In this document: in pieces, positions 1 to 12,695 of the stretch
Numbering within the stretch: the first letter of the stretch is position 1
Layout: each line of letters starts with the position of its first letter
NCBI RefSeq assembly: GCF_009730915.1
Contig: NC_052481.1
Coordinates: 20,496,461-20,560,460 of the forward strand
DNA length: 64,000 bases
Direction: 5' to 3'
Origin: Dioscorea cayenensis subsp. rotundata
Taxonomy: Eukaryota; Streptophyta; Magnoliopsida; Dioscoreales; Dioscoreaceae
The notes under the pieces: model-generated
Told to the model about the DNA's origin: nothing
Database searches by the model: none
The model's input: the letters and a program-made list of their open reading frames with translations, nothing else
Program-made: the position numbers and the translations under genes

Positions 1-400
1 ACCATAGCCACTTGACATATACCCAGATTTCATAGTAATATAGTATATATTCAACTAACTATTTAATGAAAAATATAGTCATGTGATGGAAATTTCCTTG
101 TACAAGCTGGTTGTTGTATAGTTAAATTCCTCAAAATCTCCTTCAAATTAGGACGATTGCTCTTAATTTTTTTCGGGTCATTTGACAATATTATTGTTAA
201 TTCATGCTTTTGGTTTTAAATTATATATTTTGAAAACAAAACTAAGAAGACATGTTTAGGCATGTTGTTTTGTTTTAAAAATATTTTTAGTAGCAATCTT
301 CATGTTTGTAAAAAAATAAGAAACAATATTTTTATGTTTTCAATTTTTTTGTAAACGCTTTTAAAACTCTTCCTCCCACTATTAAATCCTTCCTCTTGTG

Positions 401-446
<46 letters not shown>

Positions 447-880
447 TTTAATTTTTGATAACTTTTATTTTTTATTTTTTAAAAATATAATTTTTTTTAC
501 AATGAATACCAATAATTTTAAAAAATATATTTTTAAGAAAAATATTTATTAAAATTTATTATTTGGAATTGATATTTTACAAATTAGTTTACATATTATA
601 AATAATTATATTTTTATAATATATTTATGAAAATTATTGTTTTACCCTTGATTTTTATAAACTAAGATAAAATATATAATATTTTTAAGTTTCAAATGGT
701 ATAATTTTTATGAGATAGTTTTTATCCATACGATACCAATCTATATATGCTATTAATTTTTTTTAATTATACAATCAAGTAAATTAATATAAAAAATAAA
801 ATTTTATAAAAAAAACTAAAAAAATATGAATTTAAAAAAAAGATAAAAAAACATCATAATACTATAACAAAAGTTTTCAA
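1..880. other. AT-rich intergenic DNA with a CT microsatellite
   Basis: No credible gene. The stretch is strongly AT-rich with many A and T runs. It contains one long (CT)n tract at about 404-444. The LINE starts near its right end. Confidence 0.7.
404..444. repeat. (CT)n microsatellite
   Basis: About twenty uninterrupted CT dinucleotides, read directly from the sequence. Confidence 0.95.
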
Positions 881-1114
881 AGGAGAAGCCATGAGCCTCC
901 TTGGGGATCTCTGGAGTGGCGATAGTGGCGTCGCGGGGGAGCTATGGAGGCGGCCAAACAGGAATCGGACCCAAAGCCGATTAGTAGCCTAAGTCATTCG
1001 ATCATGTCGTTTGTGGAAGCGGTGAACTCATCCTCGACAGGTGAACACCCGGAGAAGCAGTAGCAAGGTGCACGTCGGGAGAAACAACAACAACCTTCAA
1101 GAAACTCCACTGGG

Positions 1115-3339
1115 ATGTCATCTAGCAAGCAAGTTGATTCTCCAGAATTAGCGGGGGCTAAGCGTCCTCGGTCGCCTAGCGATCAGACATGTGGACATTG
1201 TCTTAGAAATACCCACAAGACCTCCGAGTGCCGGCACCAGGTTGTTTGTCAGTTTTGTTCTTGTGTCGGACATGTGGCAGAAAGATGCAAGGTTTATCTC
1301 CACCGCAACCCACGGCGCAGGAGATTTCATGTTCATTTGAAACGTGGTAGTGGCTCGGAGGCATAGGGTATAGAGGCAAAGAGGATGTCGATGACTGAGT
1401 TAACTTCTATGATTAATCAACCTGTACAGCAGATATTGCCAAGGGCTAGACATTTATCGTTGTCTTTAGCCCTGTCGCCGGAGATCACTTCTATCCATAA
1501 GGAGTTACCTAAAATGGCTTTTCTTACTGTATCTTCTGGATTTATCACAGATAGTAGCTTGGAAGAAGTCTTTCCCAGCGTAATTCCCTTCCCTCTAGCT
1601 GGACCCCTCACGCTGGTGACAGAAGACACTTACCTCGTACCTTTGGAAAATAAAGAGGAAGTTAAAGAGGTTTGCAAGCAAGGTACGCTGAAGATTACCT
1701 CTAAGGAAGGGACTTGCTCTCTGAAACTAACCCATGGTCAGTGTAGCTAGGTGCGGAGGGGAGAGCTGCCAGCGACGGGCAGTGGGTCTTGATTTGGAAT
1801 CTGCCTCTTCACGGGTGGTGTTGGAATATCATCATGGAGGTCTTGAAGATGATCGGTGAGCTGGTTTCACTGTCACATGTCTCTAAACCTCACAAACTAT
1901 TCATTATAGTGTTCGTGTGTTGCCGATTGGGGTCGTCGTTATCGGTGGAGTTAGACCTCAGATTCGGTATGCGTAGGTATCAGGTGTTACTCACGACAGA
2001 TAGGAGTGAGTATCCAAAATACCAAGCTGACTCGGGGAGATATGTGCTGCCAATTGCTTCGGAGGAGGTGTTAAGCGATCCTGAGGTGACGATTCGTGCT
2101 ATTCGTGACCTCCCTTTTAAGGACAAAGGTAAACTCCCCATGGTGGGGGCGACTTCGGAAATGGGATTGGGACGGGTTAAGCTTCGCTCCCATCTAGTCA
2201 ATATGTTCGGGAATGAATTGCCAGGTGATTTAGTGTTTAGGAAGCTCTTGGATGGAGTGGAAGAAGGAGTTCTCGCAAGTATTGCGACTCCAGCAGCGGT
2301 GGAGCCTAGCTTCCGCGTGGATGGGGATGCTTTGTGCCAGGATGGCTCATCGGCGGTGGTCAAGCAGAGCTCCTACACCGGCGAGGGGTCTTCGCACCCA
2401 CGGTTGCTGGTGCAAGGGACCAACGGACATCCATTTGTTAGGCGAGGAGCCGTTGGTAACAAAAATGCTATGTCAGGTGGTCAGATGGAAACAGGGGGTA
2501 TAGGAGCTCTAGGCTCGAGGTAGAGGCATGTCAAGTGTTAGGTGGCCAAGCCTAAGAAGGAGAGACAGGTTCCTCGGCGGACAGGTGACGAAAGAAGGAA
2601 TTTCGAGGTTCTTGTTTCGTTTGTAGTACGTGACAAGGCCACGTGTCAGGCGAGTGTGAACTCTCAAGATTCCTTTTAGGATTCCTTGTGGGAGGAGAGG
2701 GGTTCTCGTCACTTGCTGGTGGTGGAAGACCTGCTTGCTTTGTATATCGGGCTGCATTTGAAGGATGGCCTAGAAGACGTTAAGGCCATTTTTGATAGCC
2801 ACTTGGAGGACCCCCTAGTTCTTTGTGAGGTGGACTAGGCCGTGGCCTATTCAAATAGCAAATTGAGCAAGGAGTCTGGTAGGGAGGTGAGTCACTGCAC
2901 GGGGGAGGTGACAATTGGTGCTGATAAGGGGGAGGTTGAAAGTGGGCCTGGACTGGGCTCATTGATTGGCATTGATGTGTTTGGCCTTATCGAAAATGAA
3001 AATAGGATGCCTAATTTGCATGTTAGTGGACCGGTTTTTGGCCCAGTGATTAGTTTAGCCTTGGGCTCTGTTGTGGGCCCTACTTTGGAGGTTGAGGGGG
3101 TGGATTTTGGGAATAAATCGAACAGACCTTCCGTTGTTCCCTCTTCTGGCTTTATTTGGCAATTTCTAGAGAATTTCTGGGCTTTAGTACTGGATAGACA
3201 TTTTTTGACTCTGGATACTACTAGGGTGGAGGTAGTTGACAAGATAGCTGAGGGCTCGACCCTTAATCATCTAATTTTGAAGCTTATTATGAAAAGTATG
3301 CTTTTGACGACTCGATGTCGGAGTTCAACAGATCCCTAA
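1115..3339 (+). pseudogene. LINE ORF1 remnant (zinc-knuckle nucleic-acid-binding protein)
   Basis: The open segment at 1115-1366 encodes two adjacent CCHC knuckles of the form C-x2-C-x4-H-x4-C (CGHC..H..C and CQFC..H..C). This is the usual RNA-binding module of plant L1 ORF1 proteins. Further open segments follow in changing frames at 1385-1750, 1789-2523 and 2842-3339, separated by in-frame stops. They look like the rest of a broken ORF1, but I recognise no specific domain in them. In an active element the product would coat the LINE RNA. An upstream ATG near 891 opens a frame that stops within about 100 bases. The knuckles are clear; the outer boundaries are inferred. Confidence 0.75.
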
Positions 3340-3708
3340 GGTAACTCATGCCGGGCCTACAAGCTGATACCCATCCCTCCTAGTCCGAGTAGCAAGATGG
3401 GACAAGCCAAAGTTCTAGATGGAATGCGGAAGAGGGTTTCTTGGCCGAATCACCTAGATCAGCTAAAAAGAAAACGTCTAGGGTGGCGCGAGGGAAAGTA
3501 CTCCTTCCAAACCCCTTCTTACCTCGGATTTTTCAAATGTGCAAATTGCTAGTTACTGTAATGCATGTGGTATTGCTTTTGCTGATTCTGCCAAACATGT
3601 GGATGATTATATTGCTCACATTCATATGTTAGAAAAATTTTGGGTGGCCTATTCCAAGGGTCAGGTGGAGAGCCCTAGGGAGGTCCGCGAGATTTAATTA
3701 GTTTCCTT

Positions 3709-6700
3709 ATGAATATTGTCTCTTGGAATGTACAGGGTCTAGGTAGACCATCAAAACGTTTTTTGGTTAAGGACTTTTTGAATTTACACTTTGCTAATGT
3801 CTGTTGTTTACAAGAGTCTAAGTTGGCTGAGATTTCTTTGGTTACTTGGAGGGAAATAGGGGGAGCTTATCTTGACCAATTTGTCTTCCTCCCTTCACGA
3901 GGTACTACGGGCGGTTTCGTCATTGGTTGGAATAGCTTTGTTCTTTCTGGCAAGTTAGCTTTTTTTGGGATCTTTAGTCTATCAGTAGATTTCTATTCAA
4001 AAATTGATAATTTACACTAGCAATGTACTGCGGTGTACGACCCAATTACAAGAGCACTTAAGATCTCTTTTTGAGAGGAAACGCGAGCTTGCAGTGGACC
4101 GGTGGAGGTTTCTTGGGTAGTCGGGGGTGACTTTAATGCCATTTTTTATCTCCTGGATAAGATGTCGGGTCTGCCTAGCTAATCTTGAGAAGTTGAGAAA
4201 TGCCAACGCACTCCTACAGGATCTTGGTCTCCAGGAGCCCTCCATGATTGGTAGGAGGTTCACCTGGACCAATGGCCAAGCAAAAGCCATTTAGGTGAAG
4301 CTTGATAGATTAATTGTTAATAATGCTTGGGCTGCCTATTTTCTTAAGATGATTCAGAGCTGTCTACCAAGAATTTTCTCGGATCATGTGCCGATTAGGC
4401 TCGAGTGTGGCTCTCAATGCTCTCAGCATAGGCCCTTTAGATTCGAATTAGCCTAGACCATGGTGGAGGGTTTTCAGTGATTTGGTACATACTCGGTGGA
4501 CGTCCACTTCCTCCATGGGCTGCGGGGCTTTCATTTTTGCCAAAAATACGTCATTCCTCAGGGAACAATTAAGACATTGGGCAAAATTTAGCTTTTGGTT
4601 CCATCAAGCTCAGAAAGTTGGCTTTTTTGGAGGATTAAGAAGGGTTGGACATTGAGAAGGAGCCCCGTTAGCTTAGTGCTTTGGAGGTGAGCCAGGAGCA
4701 GTCCCTCCTTGACACTCTGGAAGTAATTAGAAGGCAAGAGGAATTGTATTAGAAGCAGAGATCAAGGCTGCAGTGGCTTAAGGAAGAGACGAAAACACCA
4801 AGTATTTTCATGCGGTTGCCAACGGGCGTAAGAATCGTAACTTCATTTCATCTATTAGGATTAACGATGTGGAACTAGCGAATACCAAGGAAATTGGCAA
4901 TGTATTTGCCGCGCTGTTCCGTCATCAATTTGGCACCAAGAGGGATTTTCGCTTCAAGATCGATTAGGGAAAACTTTTGGCTAATAAGGCTCCTGTGGAC
5001 TTGTCAATGTTGGAGAGATCCTTTTCTCTCGAGGACTTGAAAAGTGTTGTTTTTGAACTTGGAGGGGATAAGGCTCCTGGTTCGGATGGTTTCCCGATTC
5101 AGTTTTTTAAATATTTCTAAGATATAATCAAGGCGGATCTTTTCAAACTCTGTGAGGACTTCTACTTTGGCAGAGCCAATCTGGAAAAGATCAATTGGGC
5201 CAATATTGTCTTTATTCCTAAGGTGGAATCGCCGGAGTCTCTAGGGGATTACCGACCCATCAGCCTGATCAACTCTTCAATTAAAATCATCTCAAAGATA
5301 TTGACCACTTGTCTTAGCAAGGTTATTAACTAGCTAGTGGACAAGGCCCGATCTGCTTTCCTTAAGGGGGGTTGCATCTTGGGCAATATCGCTACTACTG
5401 AGGAGCTGATTTTTAGTCTCCATAAGTGGGGAATCCCTGGGCACATCCTTAAAGTGGACTTTGCCAAGGCATTTGACACTATGGATTGGGATTTCTTGTT
5501 AGACCTTCTATAAGCTAGGGGCTTCGGGAGTAAATGGAGGGGGTGGATTATGTCCATTCTGAGCTCTTCAAAGGCTTCGACCCTTGTGAACAGTGCTTTG
5601 AACTGTTATATTTGTTACCAAAGGGGTTTGTGGCAAGGTGACTATCTTTCACCTTTGCTTTTTGTCTTGGTCACGGATATTATGAGCGAAATGTTCGCTT
5701 ATGCTTTATCTTCACATGTTTTGCTGGGTGTTCCATTGGGGGAATTCGGTAGCAAATATAATCTTCACTATGCAAACGATTTGTTAGCTATAACCATAGT
5801 CGGAATAGAGGATCTTAGGATCATCAAGCTGTTGCTTTATGTTTTTCAAGGGTTGTGAGGACTTGAAACTAATTTTTTCTAAAATGTGCCTTTACTCAAC
5901 CAAGAAAGGCCAGCTGCCTAGCGCTAATGATACTGCTACCCTTAATTGTGTGGTGTGTATTCTTCCTGTGTCTTACCTCAAATTACCTATTTCGGGCAGA
6001 AGACCTTGGCGACAGGATTAGGAGGGGGTAGTTGCTTAAGTTAGGAGACGTTTATCCTCTTAGAAATCACAACATCTCTGCTTAGGTGGCAGGCTTACGC
6101 TCGTCAACCTGATGTTTTTTGTTTTTCCTATATATTGGATGTCGATAATTAGATTGCCAAAGTGGGTTATTAAGGCGATTGATCGTATCAGAAGAGATTT
6201 TCTATGGTAGGGCCAAGAGATCAACAATCTGGGTTGTTATTTGGTCTGTTAGAAGCACATTTGCAGGGCTAGTGACCAAGGGGGTTGAGGAATTTTGGAT
6301 CTGAGTACGTTTAATAATACTTTGCTAGGAAAGTGGTGGTGAAAATTTTTAACTGACCTCACTTTGTGCTGTGCAAGTGTAATTCTCTTCAACTACAAGA
6401 GGTCCAATTGGAATGTGTTTCCTCGTAAGGTGGGGCGGATCTTATTTTTCTGAAAAGGGCTCTCTAGTTGTCTGCCGGCTCTGAGGGGTTATATTCTGCA
6501 AGAAGTCATCACTGAAAGAGAGACAATCTTCTGGAAGGACCGCTGGTTGGACACGAGAGCACCGATATTTCTGTGGCATGATACGTTTAGTGTTTCGCCA
6601 GATCCGAATAGCTCTCTTCGTGATCTGGTCAACCTTTTAACAGAATCCCCCTTCTCTGAAGTCTCAGGGGTGTCACAGATTCATAGCTGTCTTTCCTTGG

Positions 6701-7397
6701 TGTCTAAAGAGCGGACGGATAAGAAAAGATGGAGCCTTACGTTGAATGGGAGTTTTTCTGTGAAATCTTTTTATACAATTTTTTTGAACGATGGAGGTAC
6801 ACGCTACCCAGTGGCAAGATTCTTCTGGTGTATCCCGTGTCCGAAGAAAATTAATCTTTTCAATTGGCTTGTTTGGAAGAACAATATTCTTTCCTTGGAA
6901 ATAAAACCTTGCGATGCATAGGTGTAACCAGCTCCCGACTTCCACTTGTGTTTTATGCCACTATGCGTCGGAGTCAGTGGATCATCTTTTTAGCCGGTGT
7001 TCCTTTGCGCAACAGTTGTGGGGGGTCCTTACCTAGATTACTACAGCTTCCTGACCGGCCCCTGTCTATGAGTGATGTCTGGACCTGCTAGTGGGCCAAT
7101 CTGAGTCCTTCTTAAAGAGATTTGGGAGATCTGTTAGTTAAAGTTTTTGTGTGGAATATTTGGCTTACTAGAAATGATCGAATCTTTAATGCAATTGTTT
7201 TGCCTATTCATGCTATTATTTTAAAGATGGATCATGTGATGTTATCTTGGTTCTTATCGGCATCAGATAGTGCTAAGGAGAAGTTGCAGGACTCCATGAC
7301 CTTTATTTATCTTAACTTGGAGTTCCATGGTCCCCGCGTTGTGGAGGTTGGTGAGCCTGCTGATAGCGAGGATGATCGGGACTTGAGTGTGGAGTAG
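3709..7397 (+). pseudogene. LINE ORF2 remnant (endonuclease and reverse transcriptase)
   Basis: The frame at 3709 begins MNIVSWNVQGLGRPSKR and continues to CLQESKL, the start of the AP-endonuclease fold. A GGDFNAI-like motif (about 4125) and SDHVPI (about 4380) belong to the same domain. The reverse transcriptase follows: KAPGSDGFP (about 5070), DYRPISLINS (about 5250), VDFAKAFDTMDW (about 5455) and QGDYLSPLLF (about 5635). The catalytic YADD box reads YAND (about 5770), so one metal-binding Asp is lost. The 6547-6921 segment resembles zf-RVT (NGSFSVKSFY, then a W-rich stretch). Numerous stops and frame changes interrupt the frame. The element cannot make a working enzyme. Confidence 0.88.
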
Positions 7398-7623
7398 TCC
7401 TTATATTGTTGTTGGGCTTGAGGAGGCCCTTTGTTCCTCTGTTTGTTGTATTTCTTTTCGGTTTGTTGTGTCTCCACATCTAGTGGACTGTTTTGTAGTC
7501 AAGCATTATATTTTGCTCCTGGTTTTTCTTTGGTACTTTCTAATCTTAATTTAAGTTGTTCATCCATCTTTTCAAAATATATATTTATATATATAACAAC
7601 TTTGTGCTAACCAAAGGTATTTT

Positions 7624-8163
7624 TGTTAAATATTGGCTTGATATCCTTGTGATGAAGCCAAAAACTTGATCTCTTTTAATCCAACGGTCTAGATTGCTCT
7701 ATTGTTTATATAGGGTTATGTTTGTTGGGTGTTGTGTAAGGAGAGAAAAGAGAGAAAGATAGAGAGGGTGAGTTTTCTTGTATTTGGAGAGTGGAAAGAG
7801 TGAAGGTGTAGAGGAGAGCTCTTGTTCTTGTTTGATCTCATTAAAACAAGGTAAGACTCTTGTTTTTTTAGGTAAGGCTAATTTTTAGAGCTTGGTAATC
7901 CTCTTGTGGATTTATGCCTATTTCTTGTACTCTTGTACTTTTGTTATTCCCCCATAATATAGGGAAGCATTGTTCTCCCGTGGATGTAAACTTGTTCTTA
8001 GCCGAACCACATTAAATTGGTGTCTCTTACTTTATTCTTGTGAGATTGGTTGTATGTTATCCTTGCATTGCCCATTCATTGTGTGATTGCTGGGTATTGT
8101 GATATTGCACATCAAGTGTTCGACGAATTGCCACACTAGTTCCGCGCTTCCTCACACGCAACA
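7624..8163. mobile_element. Solo LTR, 540 bp, target duplication ATTTT
   Basis: The block begins TGTTAAATAT and ends CACACGCAACA (TG...CA, with TGTT/AACA inverted tips). It is flanked by identical 5-bp duplications ATTTT at 7619-7623 and 8164-8168. A single LTR with one intact duplication and no internal domain is the product of recombination between the two LTRs of a retrotransposon. The tips and the length fit a Copia-type LTR, but the superfamily is inferred. Confidence 0.82.
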
Positions 8164-8439
8164 ATTTTTGTTTTTTTTAAATACACAATTATTAGTGTAT
8201 CCAAATATTTTTGTTTTAAAAAATTAAAAATAAAATTTTAAAAAAAAAACAAAAATGAAAAAAAATAAAACAAAACAAAACCGATGCTAAACGTTATGTT
8301 TCTTTTTTTCTCTCTCTCCTTATTTCAAAGTTTTAAAAATTGCATTAAATTTGTATCATTAATGGGTTGGTAAGGTTTTTTCCCTTTCTTCCAAATTTCA
8401 AATATGGATCACAGCTTTGAGATTAAAGAAGATTAGTGC

Positions 8440-8652
8440 GTCAACTATTGGATAGCCCAATGGTATGACATCAAAGTGTAAGGGGGAGGTCATGGGTTCA
8501 AATCTCTCCCCCAACAGCACTGTTCATGTACTGTTCATACACTGTTCACCAGGGATTTCTATACTATTCTCATACTGTACATCCGGGTTCTAGTATTGTT
8601 TAGTACTGTTTATATTCATAAAAAAGGGCGTTTGTCGTCTATTATTCAAAAA
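8440..8652 (+). mobile_element. tRNA-derived SINE with 15-bp target duplication
   Basis: A 15-bp direct repeat AAAGAAGATTAGTGC flanks the block at 8425-8439 and 8653-8667. The head carries a Pol III box-A-like segment (GGATAGCCCAATGGTA, about 8450-8465) and a box B (GGTTCAAATCTC, 8495-8506). The 3' end is A-rich. The body after the head has several copies of a TACTGTTCA-like 9-11-mer (about 8515-8620). Together these are the hallmarks of a tRNA-derived SINE moved by LINE machinery. Confidence 0.88.
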
Positions 8653-8802
8653 AAAGAAGATTAGTGCTCTTATCGATGTTTATTAGTCAGAACGGGAGTA
8701 GATTTTTCTATGATAGATGGTGTACAAATAATGAATTGTTAAGTCATCAATAGAGGGGCCGGTAATAAGGTGATAAAGAACTCATACTATTGAACCTCGA
8801 AG

Positions 8803-9656
8803 TAGGGGTGTATTTGAGCCGAGCCGTTCGTGAGTAGCTCGATGTTCGGCTCGATAAAGGCTTGTTCGTGAGTAGCTCATATTGTAAACGAGCCAAGCTT
8901 GAACATCATTTTCAAGCTCGATTAATAAACGAGCCAAGCTTGAGCAGCCAAAAGCTCGGCTCGTTTTGGCTCGCGTACACAGCTCGTGACCAAGCTCGTT
9001 TATAAGCTCGATTGTGAGCTCGTTTATATATATATATATATATATATTACATTATATATATGTATATGTATATGTATATTAAGGTGTATATGTGACTATG
9101 TCATTGTTGTCAATTTGAGTTACACATATAGGGCTATAAACTACTATTCAAAGGCTAAGCTCATTAAAAGCTCAGGTCAACTAGTTCATTAAGTTAAATG
9201 AGCTCATAAGATAAACGACCAAACTCGGCTCATTAAATATTGTGAAGAACTCGTTTATTGTATAATTAAAAGCTCGTTTATAGTATCATTTATAATTTTA
9301 TTTGTAACAATCATTAATATAATCAACCTCAAATCGAGTTGAGTCACACTTGATAATGATTCATTAAATAAGTTTACTAAATAAAAAAATAAAATATAAA
9401 AAAAATAGTCAAGCCTTAATCAAGTTAGCTAGCTAAGTCTAAAGCTTCGAATTTTCTTAACAAGTTGAGCTCGAGCATGAAGCTCGAAAGAAGCTCGATT
9501 AGAGCTCGAGCTCGGTTAAAATAGTAACGAGCCAAGCTTGAACATAATAAATGAAGCTCGAAGAAAGCTCGGCTCGAGTTCAAACTCGATTAAATAGTAA
9601 CGAGCCAAGCTTGAACAAGGCAAAGCTCGGCTCGGCTCGGCTCATTTACAACCCTA
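8803..9656. mobile_element. Non-autonomous hAT element, 854 bp, 8-bp target duplication
   Basis: The element starts TAGGGGTGTATTTGAGCCGA and ends with the near inverse complement (TCGGCTCATTTACAACCCTA). It is flanked by a perfect 8-bp duplication CCTCGAAG at 8795-8802 and 9657-9664. The 8-bp duplication and TAGGG-type tips identify the hAT superfamily. It has no transposase. Both subterminal regions are packed with AGCTCG/CGAGCT words in both orientations, and the centre holds a (TA)n run near 9025-9048. An ORF inside (8986-9192) is chance. Confidence 0.93.
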
Positions 9657-9664
9657 CCTCGAAG

Positions 9665-10365
9665 TTATGAGATTGGTGAATACTATTTTAAATTGTTTTG
9701 TGCCGTAAAATTTGAACCAGATTCAATGGTTTATATTAATTATATAAAATAACATGTATGATATAAAATTGTATTTCTTTAATGTGCAAGTCTCATATAT
9801 GCTAGATTTATTAGTTAAATGAGCCCTCAATAATAAATTTTAATGTCTATAGATTATTTATGTTCATTAGTTGATCTTAAACTTATATATTAAAATGATT
9901 TTTTTAAATTTATTATAGTATATATATATATATATATATAGCTTCCGTCATAAGTTTCTATTATGCTTCTGTTTAATTAACATGACATGTAATATCAGAA
10001 CACATTAATATAAAGTAATTAGTTAATATAATGTGATTTAATTACTTATTTTTTTAGAAAAGTTAGGGGGGTTTATTATGAAAATGCTTTACTAGCTCTC
10101 ACTGTTTTTTCCCTCACTTCACCATCATTTCAAACTCAGATAATAATTAATACTTGTATAAATTATTCATTATATATCTCACGAGTTCAGATGAAAATAC
10201 TGTACATTTCATTTTTTACTATATTATTATTCATAAATCAGTATTACTGTTGATATCTATCGTAAAATTCAAATCAAAAGTGTTGAGTTCATTGGATCTC
10301 AATCCGACGGTTCAAGATCAACATTCATAGATATGGAATCTAGGAGCATACTCAAAAGATGCAAC

Positions 10366-10413
<48 letters not shown>

Positions 10414-11266
10414 TATAGCAAATATTTAATAATATAATATATTATATTTGTCATTTAGTTTTACACCATTTTTTATTTTTTTAATTTAAAAAAATAACAT
10501 TTGTCCTTCTTTACGTTAGCCTATGATTCATAATGATATTGCACTGATATTTATCTCACTAGTTTTTTTTTATAATATTTTTAATAGCTCACCAAAGCTA
10601 CGTAACATATGTATACCCAACATTTCATAGTATCCAAGTACCTATTCATTGCAAACGTGGCTCATACCATGAAATTTTTTTTGTACAAGCATATTGTTGT
10701 AAAATAGTTTAATTATATAAAATCTTTTTAAAATTAGAATCACCATTTTTAAAATTTTTTTTTAATTTCAAAATTTCAAACATAGCATTGAAATAGTAGC
10801 ATTGAGGGTTTGTGGAAGTGATAATTACGGTTTTAGACTTTTTAGATTTATATTTATTACTAATATAATAAAATATAAGTATATAAAATAATATTCTGAT
10901 ATGCAATGAATTCACTGTACTAATCAATCAAACAATTAGTGGGCGAAATCCACTTAATTTAATTTATAAAATGAAATTCATCAAAATTGAAAAATTTATA
11001 TCTAAAACTTCTTAAAATCTCTTCTGACATTCTTAACAATCCATATAAATAGGTATATATATATATATATATATATTATATCATGTGATATTATTTACAT
11101 ATTCTTAATAAATAGGAAATCCATCATCAATAAATCAAATCAGATGTAAGTAACGGATTAAAAAAAAGACAAGCATTATTCATTCTTTAAAAACGAACAT
11201 AAAATTATAAAAATACCAAAAATCTAAAAACTCTTTTATCACATACCCAAACATAAAAAAACAAAA
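9665..11266. other. AT-rich intergenic DNA
   Basis: No gene seen. It contains long (TA)n runs at about 9918-9940, 10368-10406 and 11052-11076. Open frames here are short, AT-driven and without recognisable domains. Confidence 0.6.
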
Positions 11267-11271
11267 TAAAT

Positions 11272-12695
11272 TGTTAAGTCTAACGACGTGGATTGGCATT
11301 ATGTGACAAGCCAAGAGGTGACATGCCAAAAGAAGATGACTAGGCAATGATGACTTGGCAAAAAAAGAAGTAACTAGGATGATGTTGTGACTAAAGCTTA
11401 ATGATATGGCATATGAAGATATGAAGCTCAGAAAATCATATTTGGAGACTATATTTAGAAGAAATTCCTCTTAATGATTCATGTGATGATTAACTAATTT
11501 TGGAAAGGGTATAAAGTTAAAAGGATCTCTTCAAGAAAGGTAAATTTTATCTTATGTATGATTGTATCTATCCTTGGTAAGATCCGGGATGATAAATCAT
11601 GTTTTTAATAAAACTCCTTTTAGGAAAGATCTATTTTAAAAGAGATGAATATTCTATTATTGGCAAGAATAAAAGATCATCATGAAGATTGCATGAAACT
11701 TAGTTTGGTGTGAAGCTATTTGAAGACACAAACTAAGATAGACAAGGACAAACCAATGTGATTCTCCAGACTATATTTAGCAACATAATTTGAAGGGAGA
11801 TCTAAGAGCTAATTATGGACGGAGTTATTCAAGGAGACAAATCATATATGAAGGATTGATTGAAGGTTACTTGAGATTTGATTGAAGATTTGAAGATCCA
11901 AGCATGGATGAATAGGATCATGTTTGAAGATATTGAAGGCTAAACTTGGATGAGATGAGATCAAGTTTAGTAACAATATTTCCATGAGTCAAACGAAAAT
12001 CATTTGGGAAGACCAAACTTGGACCAAGTTTGGAAAGAAGATCGGGAGATCTTCGGTGATCATCTATGGTGAGATGGTTGCGTGTGCCTTGGTAGGCACG
12101 TCCCTCAAGAGAGGGGACCTACTGAAGTGACGTGAGGAAGGAAGCGGTTGCAAGCAGGAGGAGTTCGGGACAAGTCAACTGCTACGAAGCGGACTGAAGG
12201 AACTGGGAGGGTTGAAAGTGTCTCAAGTTCGGGTGCAATGGCTAGAACTCAATCATGTTTAGTAAGGTGGGCAGTGTTGTAACTGGGTGTTACAACATCT
12301 AACTTTGGAAGGTGTCCAAGTTAGAAAGCCACAGAGAATTCTAGAAAAGGAAGGATCAAGTGGACGTAGGTGCGTCTATATAAGATATCCTGCTTGAAAA
12401 TTTAGGATGAGCCACAAGTGAGAGACCCTTTGGTGAGGGTTGAGGAGAGTGGGCATCGGGCAATCTTAAGAGGGTATTCTTTGTCTTGAGTGAGTAAGGG
12501 AGAGTTATACTCTTTATTCTATCACCTCTTTAAGTGGATTGTTTTTCCGAGCTTTGCTCCCCAGATGTAGGCAAGGTTGTGCTAAAGTGGGTTACCAATT
12601 TATGTGTTTTCTTTATCTTGTTTGATTGTGTGTATTCCTTATTCTAGTGAGTTTTTGAGTAACTCTCTTAATCACACTACCCACCAGAACTATCA
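11272..12695 (+). mobile_element. Solo LTR, 1424 bp, target duplication TAAAT
   Basis: The block begins TGTTAAGTCTAACG and ends CCAGAACTATCA. It is flanked by TAAAT at 11267-11271 and 12696-12700. It is moderately GC-rich in an AT-rich setting. A CTATATAAG TATA box at about 12376 lies roughly 320 bp from the 3' end, where the U3/R boundary of an LTR would be; this sets the + orientation. No gag or pol coding remains. The superfamily cannot be named from the LTR alone. Confidence 0.82.

Larger units (their letters stand above)
885..7600 (+). mobile_element. Decayed L1-type LINE (non-LTR retrotransposon)
   Basis: On the + strand, in order: a zinc-knuckle ORF1 region, an AP-endonuclease region, a reverse transcriptase and a zf-RVT-like C-terminal region, which is the order of plant L1 elements. 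The base composition is clearly GC-richer than the flanks from about 885, where an ATG begins a GC-rich reading frame, to about 7500. The reading frames carry many stops and frame changes, so this is an old inactive copy. The 3' end runs into an AT-rich tail near 7580-7600, just before the next element. A short TTTTCAAA occurs near both ends (about 865-880 and 7570), but I could not establish a clear target duplication. Confidence 0.85.

Noticed and set aside
8986-9192. 68-residue open frame
   Set aside because: It lies within the non-autonomous hAT element and is largely a translated TA repeat.
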